DNA of 12,824 nucleotides. It comes from an uncultured Agitococcus sp. (GTDB lineage Bacteria; Pseudomonadota; Gammaproteobacteria; Pseudomonadales; Moraxellaceae). Where the stretch lies: the NCBI RefSeq assembly GCF_937920075.1, contig NZ_CALETI010000036.1:1-12824 (forward strand), given 5' to 3'. Of this stretch, positions 1-6,325 are shown piece after piece. Positions within the stretch are counted from its first letter, which is position 1. Every line of letters begins with the position of its first letter. The translations under genes were made by a program, and so were the position numbers. The notes beneath the pieces are model-generated. The model was not told the origin of the DNA and did no database searches. It was given only the letters and a program-made list of their open reading frames with translations.

Positions 1-96
1 TTGATGATTGAAACTCCTTCAACAGTGGAGGAGCATCGATTGAAAGAACTTAACCTCAAAGTGTTACCAGCTGAGCAAACGAAAAAAAAGGCATAA
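1..96 (+). CDS. 3' end of an unidentified protein (partial)
   Basis: The plus-strand frame is open from the first base and closes with TAA at 94-96, leaving the last 31 residues of a protein whose start lies left of the window. The tail is hydrophilic and charged, with several Glu and Lys and a terminal KKKA run; it includes PSTVEEHRLKELNLKVLP. No catalytic motif or family signature is visible and I do not recognise it. A hairpin with a T-rich stretch follows within 40 bases, which supports a real gene end. The gene converges on the FecR-domain gene. It could be a chance open frame, but the hairpin makes a genuine C-terminus more likely. Confidence 0.45.
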   Translation: MMIETPSTVEEHRLKELNLKVLPAEQTKKKA

Positions 97-133
97 AAAT
101 TTGAGTGATTGATTTTTTTTGAATACCAATGTT

Positions 134-174
134 TTTACCCTCCTTCGATCTTGATCATGACCAAGGAGGGTAAA
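134..174 (+). terminator. Hairpin between convergent genes, probable terminator
   Basis: A perfect 12-bp stem pairs TTTACCCTCCTT (134-145) with AAGGAGGGTAAA (163-174) around a 17-base loop. Eight T follow at 185-192 on the plus strand, ten bases past the stem, so it fits the gene ending at 96 better than the minus-strand gene ending at 215, where no U-run follows. It could also be an interspersed palindromic repeat. Confidence 0.5.
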
Positions 175-214
175 TCTATCTTCGTTTTTTTTAGATGATC
201 TTTGTGTAAAATGT

Positions 215-1930
215 TTATTTGAATATTTTAATTAGCGATTTACGATTAAAGCTACTATCAGTCACTTCTTCAAGCACTGCAACACTGTCAGTATCCCGAT
301 TGGTAATAGTGCTAAAACTACCTATATAAACGCCACCTAGCTTAGCAAGTATTTTAGGAGTTTGTAAATTAACATTGATAGTTGTTTTATTGGCTAAATC
401 AAAAAATCCTTTAGAAGAGGGGAGTCTTTGAATCTCAAATAGATCTAAAGATGCCTTGATAGGAGTGTTATCGTCTGTTAAGACCAAAATAGCATCACTA
501 GGAGAACCATTGCCAATTTGTAAAAAACCGCCAATTGAGTCTTTAACTCCAAGCCCATCTCTATCGTAAATAGCTACCTGACGAATACTTAATAAACCAC
601 CAAATTGATTGTTTTTATTATCATCTAATAATGAAAATAAATTATTATCATTTAAGCCTAAATTTAACGCATAACTTTTGTTACGTGTTGCTGCTGCTAA
701 CTGCACATTAATCGCATCAAAAATACTATTACCTAATTCTACGTTAATTTTTGGATTACCTACCTCAACACCTTGCATACGCATATTGTTACCATAAAGT
801 GTATCAGTATTTAACAAAAATAGATTTTCAATGAAACCTTTAAAATCTATAAAGTCCGCTAAATTATAAGCAACTTTTGATGTGATTTCGGTAGTATCTT
901 CTTCGAGTTTATACTTGAAAACTTTCTTTAAAAGAATATCTTCATTATTAATATCATTAATCATGCCCTGATTGATATCCGTATCTAATTCATTTTCAAT
1001 AATACCAATCGCGTTTTCAACAGAAAAATTACTTAGTTCGGCATTATCAAGATTATCAAATCCTGCCAAATCAGTCTGGGCAAATGGAGTGAGACGGGGA
1101 GTATCAACAGGTTTCGTGGCTTTCTCTATAACATCATTAACACTAAAATCATCTTCAATACGTTGCACTTCTTGTTCTAAAGACTTATAGCGGCGCATTG
1201 CCTCGGTAAAAGCACCATAGGTAGCAAAGTTCTCAATGGTTGGCTTTTTGACTTTTTGTTTTGAAAAAGACAAATTGTCATCTGTATCTAAAGAAATAAA
1301 AACAGGGTCACAAGTACCGCCAGCTGTATTCACAGTATGACATAACGTCGGCTTTTGGTCGGCATTCACAGCAAAAGTTTCACCTTCTTTTGCCTCTTCT
1401 TCACCTTGTTGATTAGTAATGCTAATTTTTCCATCACTGACAGTCACAAGTAGTTTATTATCATCTAATGAAGCAGAATAATCTGTCCCTCTAATACCAA
1501 TGGTGGCAACGGGCGTATTAAATTTATAGTTTTGTTTATTAACTTTACCAATAGCTCCGCTAATCGCGCGTGCACCACCTTTGATAAAATTATATAAGAC
1601 TGTGCCTAATTCAGGCGTGTCTTTACTAAAACTGTATTGGGTAATTTCAAATGTTGAGCTTGGACGTAAAACAATTGTACCGCCATCAGTCATTTTAATT
1701 TGGATGCGGCTATTTCTACCTGTTTCTATTTTTTCGCCTGCGTAAATCAGATCACCTTTGAATACATTACGCTGTTGATTTTGGGCATTACTGACGAACG
1801 CACTGCCAGAAACAAAATTGACCCGACCAGCAATTTCGGCAGCAAACAATGACTGGGATGCCGCAAATAATCCAATAGCAGCAACTAGTCGAAGCTGAGA
1901 AAAAGGAAACTTATTTTCCAATGAGTTCAT
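215..1930 (-). CDS. Secreted FecR-domain protein
   Basis: A 571-residue exported protein. I start it at the ATG at 1928-1930 because AAGGA sits six bases upstream and because a signal peptide then begins promptly: hydrophobic residues about 13-30 and an LFA-A cleavage site near residue 30. An in-frame ATG ten codons earlier lacks these features. Residues about 35-170 read as a FecR domain (ETGRNSRIQIKMTDGGTIVL, then PSSTFEI). Two cysteines at 197 and 207 could form a disulfide. The remaining ~360 residues are Asn/Asp-rich, with beta-like segments near the C-terminus (LGGVYIGSF), and match nothing I recognise. Unlike true FecR anti-sigma factors it has no cytoplasmic N-terminal domain, and no fecI-type sigma gene or TonB receptor is adjacent. 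A surface or periplasmic structural role is more likely than signalling, but its function is unknown. It is transcribed away from the porin. Confidence 0.8.
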   Translation of the reverse strand: MNSLENKFPFSQLRLVAAIGLFAASQSLFAAEIAGRVNFVSGSAFVSNAQNQQRNVFKGDLIYAGEKIETGRNSRIQIKMTDGGTIVLRPSSTFEITQYSFSKDTPELGTVLYNFIKGGARAISGAIGKVNKQNYKFNTPVATIGIRGTDYSASLDDNKLLVTVSDGKISITNQQGEEEAKEGETFAVNADQKPTLCHTVNTAGGTCDPVFISLDTDDNLSFSKQKVKKPTIENFATYGAFTEAMRRYKSLEQEVQRIEDDFSVNDVIEKATKPVDTPRLTPFAQTDLAGFDNLDNAELSNFSVENAIGIIENELDTDINQGMINDINNEDILLKKVFKYKLEEDTTEITSKVAYNLADFIDFKGFIENLFLLNTDTLYGNNMRMQGVEVGNPKINVELGNSIFDAINVQLAAATRNKSYALNLGLNDNNLFSLLDDNKNNQFGGLLSIRQVAIYDRDGLGVKDSIGGFLQIGNGSPSDAILVLTDDNTPIKASLDLFEIQRLPSSKGFFDLANKTTINVNLQTPKILAKLGGVYIGSFSTITNRDTDSVAVLEEVTDSSFNRKSLIKIFK

Positions 1931-1997
1931 AAGAAGTCCTTCTGTGGTCAGGGTATCCACAGCAAATTGTCTGTCATTTATAAAAAATTATTAGTTA

Positions 1998-2035
1998 TGA
2001 TTCTTATTGTATAAGTTAAGAAATTTGTCTTTCCA
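1998..2035 (-). promoter_or_regulatory. Candidate promoter of the FecR-domain gene with weak Fur-like site
   Basis: On the minus strand TGGAAA (2030-2035) and TACAAT (2006-2011), 18 bases apart, resemble -35 and -10 boxes. Overlapping and downstream of the -10 is AAGAATCATAA, which resembles a Fur box but matches the 7-1-7 inverted-repeat model at only 9 of 14 positions (1998-2012). The promoter is plausible; Fur control here is weakly supported. Confidence 0.3.
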
Positions 2036-2052
2036 CCCCACAGTCTAATATC

Positions 2053-2087
2053 TTATCAACAAAAGGTAAACCTTTTGCAACTGATAA
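2053..2087. repeat. Imperfect palindrome, decayed REP-like repeat
   Basis: CAAAAGGT (2060-2067) pairs with ACCTTTTG (2070-2077), and TTATCA (2053-2058) pairs with TGATAA (2082-2087), giving a two-part hairpin with unequal arms. On the minus strand one frame spells VTLSVAKGL, the kind of peptide I associate with misread interspersed repeats found in many bacterial genomes. It lies between divergent promoters, so it is not a terminator for either neighbour. I read it as a repeat remnant. Confidence 0.45.
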
Positions 2088-2162
2088 AGTAACAAAAACA
2101 ATTTTTTTAGTGCATAACATCACATAGAAAGATGCAATTTTCATAATTAGTGAGTAATTAAA

Positions 2163-2200
2163 TGATAATAATTTGCATTTAGTTTTATTTTTGATAAAAT
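2163..2200 (+). promoter_or_regulatory. Candidate porin promoter overlapped by a Fur box
   Basis: TGATAAT-A-ATTTGCA (2163-2177) matches the Fur 7-1-7 inverted repeat at 12 of 14 positions. It overlaps a weak -35 candidate (TTGCAT, 2173-2178), followed after 16 bases by a -10 candidate, TAAAAT (2195-2200, 5 of 6). Fur bound here would block RNA polymerase, the usual geometry for iron repression. The region is very AT-rich, so a chance match is possible. Confidence 0.45.
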
Positions 2201-2238
2201 TTGCCTGAAAAATTTTGCCACATCTAAGGTAGTTATCT

Positions 2239-3423
2239 ATGTTAAAGCTGAGTGTAGCCACATTAGTCCTTTCTGCAGCCATCTCTACTGTTTATGCTAA
2301 TGACGATTTAGCCCAATTAAAAGCGCAATTAAAAGCCCAACAAGCACAAATTGATGCCTTGGTTGCCGCTTCCGAAAAACAAACATCAGCTGCTGGCTCT
2401 GCATTTGCAAATACAACTTTGGGTGGTTATGGCGAAGCATATTTTAAGCATATTGATGGTGAAAAAGATGAGTTTGATGCCTATCGTTTTGTTTTGTTTG
2501 TAGGTCATAAGTTTAATGATAAAGTCAGATTTTCTAGTGAATTAGAAATTGAACATGCTTATGTAAAAGATACAGATACTGATACCGATGGCAAAAGCCC
2601 AAAAACAAACACTACACAAGGTTATGTTGCTTTAGAGCAATTGTTTTTAGAGTATCAATATTTGCCTAAACACCGTGTTGCAGCAGGACAGTTATTAGTA
2701 CCCGTTGGTATTTTAAATGAAACCCATGAACCTGATACATTTTATGGTACGTTTCGTGCGCCAGTAGAACGCGAAATTATCCCTAGTACATGGTTTGAAA
2801 CAGGTTTAATGGCTTCTGGTGAGATTGTATCGGGTTTAAGTTATGATGCAATGTTATCCAGTGGTTTAAAAAATGATGGCTCAAAAGCTATTAAAGAAGG
2901 TCGCCAACGTGGTTCTAAAGCTGATGGTAGCGATTTAGCTTATACCGCACGTCTCAAATATACAGGTATTGCTGGTTTTGAATGGGGAGCAACATGGCAT
3001 CATCAAACAGATATGTCTCAAGGCTCGCCAAAAGTTGCTAATCAAAATTTAGATGCTGATTTATTAGAAACGCATATTGCTGTGCAAAAAAATATTTTTG
3101 GTTTACGTGCTTTGTATGCCAAATGGGATGTCAATAAATCAGCTTTAGCAATCGCGGACACTAAATATGCTGAGCAAGAAGGCTGGTATGTTGAGCCTTC
3201 GGTAAAAGTATTGCCGACTTTAGGTATTTTTGCTCGTTACAGCGAATGGGATAATACGGCTGCCGACAGTGTAAGTTCTAATTGGCAAGAAAAGTCATTA
3301 GGTATTAGTTGGTGGTTGGATGAGCGTGCCGTAGTAAAAGCGGATTTACAGCGTCGTGATGATCCTAATGGCAACAATACCGATAAAAACGGATTTAATC
3401 TAGGTATTGGTTTTTCATTCTAA
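2239..3423 (+). CDS. Outer-membrane porin with N-terminal coiled coil
   Basis: A 394-residue outer-membrane beta-barrel protein. Residues 1-20 form a signal peptide ending VYA, followed by a short heptad-like coiled coil (about 22-48, LAQLKAQLKAQQAQIDAL) and then a barrel built of alternating strands with Asp/Asn/Lys-rich loops, such as the TDTDTDG loop near 93-100. The last residue is Phe (GFSF), the usual signal for barrel insertion. The arrangement of coiled coil then barrel resembles the phosphate-selective porin O/P type or related trimeric porins; the substrate cannot be read from the sequence. AAGG lies about ten bases before the ATG. The start overlaps no other gene, and a terminator follows. 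A Fur-box candidate overlaps its promoter, suggesting expression under iron limitation. The flavoprotein and PepSY genes follow after the terminator. Confidence 0.85.
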   Translation: MLKLSVATLVLSAAISTVYANDDLAQLKAQLKAQQAQIDALVAASEKQTSAAGSAFANTTLGGYGEAYFKHIDGEKDEFDAYRFVLFVGHKFNDKVRFSSELEIEHAYVKDTDTDTDGKSPKTNTTQGYVALEQLFLEYQYLPKHRVAAGQLLVPVGILNETHEPDTFYGTFRAPVEREIIPSTWFETGLMASGEIVSGLSYDAMLSSGLKNDGSKAIKEGRQRGSKADGSDLAYTARLKYTGIAGFEWGATWHHQTDMSQGSPKVANQNLDADLLETHIAVQKNIFGLRALYAKWDVNKSALAIADTKYAEQEGWYVEPSVKVLPTLGIFARYSEWDNTAADSVSSNWQEKSLGISWWLDERAVVKADLQRRDDPNGNNTDKNGFNLGIGFSF

Positions 3424-3457
3424 ACATGAAAGCTAAAATGTCATTCTAAAGATGAAA
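3415..3457 (+). repeat. Short direct duplication at the porin stop codon
   Basis: TCATTCTAAACATGAAA (3415-3431) recurs as TCATTCTAAAGATGAAA (3441-3457), 16 of 17 identical and 26 bases apart. The first copy holds the last codons and the stop of the porin gene. It looks like a small duplication at the gene end and has no obvious function. Confidence 0.6.
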
Positions 3458-3492
3458 AAAGGCGTATATCAAAGCGATATAGGCCTTTTTTT
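3455..3492 (+). terminator. Intrinsic terminator after the porin gene
   Basis: AAAAAAGG (3455-3462) pairs with CCTTTTTTT (3484 onward), and TATATC pairs with GATATA inside it, leaving a short loop and a T-run on the 3' side. It lies 31 bases after the porin stop and ends about 40 bases before the next gene, so the flavoprotein gene either needs its own promoter or depends on read-through. Confidence 0.8.
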
Positions 3493-3532
3493 GTTATGAT
3501 TCACAATTAGTAGTTTTAAACATAGGTTGTTT

Positions 3533-4036
3533 ATGTGGCGAATAGTAGCTTTTATTGCTGGTTTAACGGTGCAATCAATGGCACACGCGGCGTTAAGCAA
3601 TGAAGAATTTATTCAAAAATATTTAAAGCAACCAGTTGAAAATAAGGTGTTATGGTTGAATAAACCGTTACAACAACGTGCAGCGATAATTTTGGGGCAT
3701 AATTATCAAGGATTAAGAGTGCGTTATTGGCAGTCAGGCAATCGTAGTGCTTGGATTTTGGATGAAATTGGTAAAGAGCAACCCATTACCACTGGTGTTG
3801 TAATTGAAAATAATCAGATTGTTGCGGTAGATGTTTTGGTTTATCGTGAAAGTCGCGGTGGGGAAGTTCAACAAAACTTTTTTACGAAGCAATTTCAAGG
3901 ATTAACCCTCGATAAAAACGATAAGCTAAGCAAAAAAATAGATGGAATTACAGGTGCAACTTTATCGGTTTGGGCATTACAAAAAGTTGCGCGTTTAGCC
4001 TTAATGTTTGATAGCCAAAAAGGTGCTACACCATGA
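3533..4036 (+). CDS. Exported FMN-binding domain protein
   Basis: A 167-residue exported flavoprotein. I start at ATG 3533 rather than the TTG two codons earlier because ATAGG sits six bases upstream. Residues 1-20 are a signal peptide (AHAA cleavage region). The rest matches the FMN-binding domain seen in RnfG, NqrC and NosR: the segment VVIENNQIVAVDVLVYRESR precedes DGITGATLS at 137-145. That motif fits D-x-x-[ST]-G-A-[TS], in which the final Thr (T143) receives FMN by a phosphoester bond from an ApbE flavin transferase. No apbE is in the window. The stop overlaps the next gene's start by four bases (ATGA), so the two are translationally coupled. Likely role: periplasmic electron carrier paired with the PepSY membrane protein. 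The domain call is firm; the partner reaction is inference. Confidence 0.85.
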   Translation: MWRIVAFIAGLTVQSMAHAALSNEEFIQKYLKQPVENKVLWLNKPLQQRAAIILGHNYQGLRVRYWQSGNRSAWILDEIGKEQPITTGVVIENNQIVAVDVLVYRESRGGEVQQNFFTKQFQGLTLDKNDKLSKKIDGITGATLSVWALQKVARLALMFDSQKGATP

Positions 4037-4740
4037 AGAAAAAAACGCATTGGCGTTTAAAAGTTCTAAAATGGCATCGACGGATTGGTGTAGTTTTGAG
4101 TGTATTTTTATTGTGGATGTTGGCTAGTGGTGTATTAATTAATCATGCCAATGATTTACAGCTTGATAAACAACAGCTTAACAATGAGTTTTGGCTAAAA
4201 TGGTATGGTTTATCAAGCACAAATACACAATTGATTGGCGATAAAAGCTTAAGTCTAAATAAACAAGGCTTATGGCTCAATCAACAAAACTTGGGTGAGT
4301 GTTCTAGCTTATTGGGTGTGGCAAAATCATCTCAAGAAGTAGTGGTGGTGTGTCCAGAACATATTCTTTTATTGTTACCAACAGGCGAATTAATTGATCA
4401 TGTCGATAAAAGCCGTGGTTTATCTATCGTTTCCCAAAAAATGGCTGTGGTAGAACAAAAAATAATTGTTCTAGCCAATAATGAGCAACTCTACCAATTA
4501 GATACCCAATCTTTAAGTTTTAGTCCTTTTTTGCCTGTCACAACGCCTATCAATTGGCAAGAAATTCAACAGCCACAAGCACAATTAAGCTATGAACAAT
4601 GGTTATTAGATGCACATTCAGGCCGCTTATTCGGTTCATGGGGAAAATGGCTAGTAGATCTTTTGAGTGTCTTGTTGATTATTTTGATTGTGAGTGGCTG
4701 GTACTTGGCCAAACGCCGCCACCAATTAAAAAATGTCTAA
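4033..4740 (+). CDS. PepSY-associated transmembrane protein
   Basis: A 235-residue inner-membrane protein with two predicted transmembrane helices, about residues 18-37 (VVLSVFLLWMLASGVLI) and 208-227 (LLSVLLIILIVSGWYLA), enclosing a ~165-residue periplasmic loop. The KWHRRIGV segment before helix 1 and DAHSGRLFG before helix 2 are typical of the PepSY-TM family, whose members include flavin- or heme-linked membrane reductases and siderophore-iron reductases such as FoxB and PiuB. Those are usually larger, with four helices; this is a short two-helix version. Conserved His residues near both helices could be redox or heme ligands, but that is not shown. It starts inside the stop of the FMN-binding gene, so one transcript and coupled translation are likely. 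Probable role: passing electrons between the inner membrane and the exported flavoprotein. Confidence 0.75.
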   Translation: MKKKTHWRLKVLKWHRRIGVVLSVFLLWMLASGVLINHANDLQLDKQQLNNEFWLKWYGLSSTNTQLIGDKSLSLNKQGLWLNQQNLGECSSLLGVAKSSQEVVVVCPEHILLLLPTGELIDHVDKSRGLSIVSQKMAVVEQKIIVLANNEQLYQLDTQSLSFSPFLPVTTPINWQEIQQPQAQLSYEQWLLDAHSGRLFGSWGKWLVDLLSVLLIILIVSGWYLAKRRHQLKNV

Positions 4741-4761
4741 AAAACAATCCAATCACAGTTA

Positions 4762-4816
4762 CCCTTCGACTTCGCTCAGGGTTCAGAGTCTGAGATGGTT
4801 GAGCATAGTCGAAACC
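4762..4816. repeat. REP-like imperfect inverted repeat
   Basis: CCCTTCGACTTCGCTCAGGG (4762-4781) is the imperfect reverse complement of the arm ending at 4816: TTCGACT-NN-GCTCA pairs with TGAGC-NN-AGTCGAA. The centre has its own palindrome, TCAGA-G-TCTGA (4783-4793). This type of CTTCGACT...CTCAGG palindrome is a common interspersed element in many bacterial genomes. A T6 run 13 bases later (4829-4834) may let it act as a terminator for the PepSY operon. The rest of the 4741-4995 gap shows no gene and no convincing promoter. Confidence 0.7.
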
Positions 4817-4995
4817 AAATAAGCTTGTTTTTTATGCAAACCATCTAAAAAGTTGTGACAAAATACGAATGCTCGCCTTTGTCGGCTTGAAATATGATAA
4901 ATAAAGCCTCATCTTTCGCGGTAGCCAAATTCCTAGTAATTCTCTAGGTCTTTAGACTGTCATAACAACACATATTTAACTCAAAGGAGTTTATC

Positions 4996-5598
4996 ATGGC
5001 CGTATTAGTAGGTAAGCCAGCCCCAGATTTTACCGTACCAGCCGTTTTAGCCAATGGCGAAATCGTTGACAGCTATAACTTTGCTGAAGCGACTAAAGGT
5101 AAATACGCATTAGTATTTTTCTATCCTTTAGACTTCACCTTTGTTTGTCCATCTGAATTGATCGCTTTAGATCACCGTATTCCAGATTTCCAAGCACGTA
5201 ATGTAGAAGTGGTTGGTGTGTCTATTGACTCTCACTTTACTCACAATGCATGGCGTAACACACCTGTAAACGCAGGTGGTATTGGCCCAGTTAAATATAC
5301 TTTAGCTGCTGATATTACTCATGAAATTGTTAAGGCTTATGATGTAGAAGCAGGCGGTGGTGTTGCTTACCGTGGTGCTTTCTTAATCGACAAAAACGGT
5401 ATCGTTCGTTCTCAAATTATTAACGATTTACCATTAGGCCGTAATATGGAAGAGTTATTACGTTTAGTTGATGCCTTACAATTCACTGAAGAACACGGTG
5501 AAGTTTGCCCAGCAAACTGGAAAAAAGGTGACAAAGGCATGACTGCAACGCCTGATGGTGTTGCTTCTTATTTAGCCGAAAACGCTGATAAACTCTAA
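4996..5598 (+). CDS. Typical 2-Cys peroxiredoxin (AhpC/Prx1 type)
   Basis: A 200-residue cytoplasmic thiol peroxidase that reduces hydrogen peroxide and organic hydroperoxides. The peroxidatic cysteine is C51 in FFYPLDFTFVCPSE, and the resolving cysteine is C171 in HGEVCPANW; each pairs with its counterpart on the other subunit. Length and both motifs match the typical 2-Cys class in full. GGIG (94-97) corresponds to the GGLG loop of overoxidation-sensitive enzymes, while the C-terminal YF is replaced by YL (192-193), so sensitivity may be intermediate. A strong AAGGAG lies six bases before the ATG. No ahpF is adjacent, so the reductant is probably thioredoxin or an unlinked reductase. sodB follows 57 bases later in the same direction, linking superoxide and peroxide removal. 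No OxyR site could be made out upstream. Confidence 0.93.
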   Translation: MAVLVGKPAPDFTVPAVLANGEIVDSYNFAEATKGKYALVFFYPLDFTFVCPSELIALDHRIPDFQARNVEVVGVSIDSHFTHNAWRNTPVNAGGIGPVKYTLAADITHEIVKAYDVEAGGGVAYRGAFLIDKNGIVRSQIINDLPLGRNMEELLRLVDALQFTEEHGEVCPANWKKGDKGMTATPDGVASYLAENADKL

Positions 5599-5608
5599 AT
5601 CCCCCTGA

Positions 5609-5628
5609 CCCCCTTTAAAAAAAGGGGG
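5609..5628. repeat. C-rich/G-rich hairpin between peroxiredoxin and sodB
   Basis: CCCCCTTT (5609-5616) pairs with AAAGGGGG (5621-5628) across a four-A loop; a further CCCCCTGA stretch precedes it. No T-run follows, so it is a weak terminator at best. It may act as an mRNA-stabilising hairpin, and the form CCCCCTGACCCCCTTT resembles interspersed repeats common in bacterial genomes. Confidence 0.65.
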
Positions 5629-5655
5629 AATTATATTTATTTAGGAGCTAGCCTC

Positions 5656-6252
5656 ATGGCCATTACATTGCCAGCTTTACCATACGCAAACGACGCACTT
5701 GCACCACACATTACTCCAGAAACCATCGAGTTTCACCACGGTAAACACCACAATGCTTATGTTGTTAACTTAAACAACTTAATCAAAGATACTGATTTAG
5801 CTGATAAAGATTTAGAAGCGATTATCCAAGCCGTTGCTGGTGATGCAAGCAAAGCTGGCGTATTTAACAATGCCGCACAAGTTTGGAACCACACTTTTTA
5901 CTGGAACTCCATGAAGCCAAACGGTGGTGGCAAGCCAACAGGCGCGATTGCTGCAAAAATCGATGCAGACTTCGGTAGCTACGAAAAGTTTGTTGAGTTA
6001 TTTACGGCTGCTGCAACTACACAATTTGGTTCTGGTTGGGCATGGTTAGTGGTTGGTGCTGATGGCAAATTAGCAATTACCAAAACTGGCAATGCGGATA
6101 CCCCAATCGTTCACGGTCAAAAGCCATTATTAACGATTGACGTATGGGAACACGCTTATTACATCGATTTCCGTAATTTGCGTCCAAAATACATCGCTAC
6201 TTTCTTAGAAAGCTTAGTGAACTGGGATTTTGCTAACGCTAACTTAGCTTAA
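5656..6252 (+). CDS. sodB: Iron superoxide dismutase
   Basis: A 198-residue cytoplasmic enzyme converting superoxide to hydrogen peroxide and oxygen. The four metal ligands are visible: H27 (EFHHGKHH), H79 (AAQVWNHTFYW), D162 and H166 (DVWEHAYY). Gln75 in the AAQVWNH motif is the residue that marks Fe-type rather than Mn-type enzymes. Length is the family norm and both ends look intact. AGGAG lies eight bases before the ATG. It is downstream of the peroxiredoxin and may be cotranscribed with it, which would pair H2O2 production with its removal. A strong terminator follows 11 bases after the stop. In many gammaproteobacteria sodB is repressed under low iron through small RNAs; nothing in this sequence tests that. 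Confidence 0.96.
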   Translation: MAITLPALPYANDALAPHITPETIEFHHGKHHNAYVVNLNNLIKDTDLADKDLEAIIQAVAGDASKAGVFNNAAQVWNHTFYWNSMKPNGGGKPTGAIAAKIDADFGSYEKFVELFTAAATTQFGSGWAWLVVGADGKLAITKTGNADTPIVHGQKPLLTIDVWEHAYYIDFRNLRPKYIATFLESLVNWDFANANLA

Positions 6253-6263
6253 TAGCCAACCCC

Positions 6264-6299
6264 AAAAAATAGGACGTGTTATGCACGTCCTATTTTTTT
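6264..6299 (+). terminator. Strong intrinsic terminator after sodB
   Basis: A perfect 15-bp stem (6264-6278 with 6284-6298) around the five-base loop TTATG, with GGACGTG/CACGTCC at its core, ends in seven T. An in-frame ATG in the loop (6281) opens the helicase reading frame but lies in the terminator and is not its start. Confidence 0.93.
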
Positions 6300-6325
6300 A
6301 TGGTCTCTGCTTGGAATTCGTGTCA

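Noticed and set aside
1..96. Transposase C-terminus
   Set aside because: The 31 residues show no DDE or other signature, and no terminal inverted repeats were found next to it.
972..1190. Plus-strand open frame inside the FecR-domain gene
   Set aside because: It lies wholly antisense to a gene with a signal peptide and recognisable domain; the Ser-rich product has no features of its own.
215..1930. FecR anti-sigma regulator of an iron-citrate-type system
   Set aside because: It has a cleavable signal peptide, no cytoplasmic sigma-binding domain, and no sigma factor or TonB receptor beside it.
2016..2282. Minus-strand open frame of 88 codons containing VTLSVAKGL
   Set aside because: It overlaps the porin start and its promoter, has no ribosome site, and its C-terminal part is translated palindromic repeat.
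4599..4793. Plus-strand open frame overlapping the PepSY gene end
   Set aside because: It is out of frame with a well-supported gene and continues into the REP-like repeat.
4837..4995. OxyR site or clear promoter for the peroxiredoxin gene
   Set aside because: A CCTAG/CTAGG inverted repeat and several AT-rich hexamers are present, but no properly spaced -35/-10 pair or OxyR pattern could be defended.
6281..6325. Longer N-terminus for the helicase from ATG 6281
   Set aside because: That ATG is in the loop of the sodB terminator, and the extra residues precede the normal Q-motif start.
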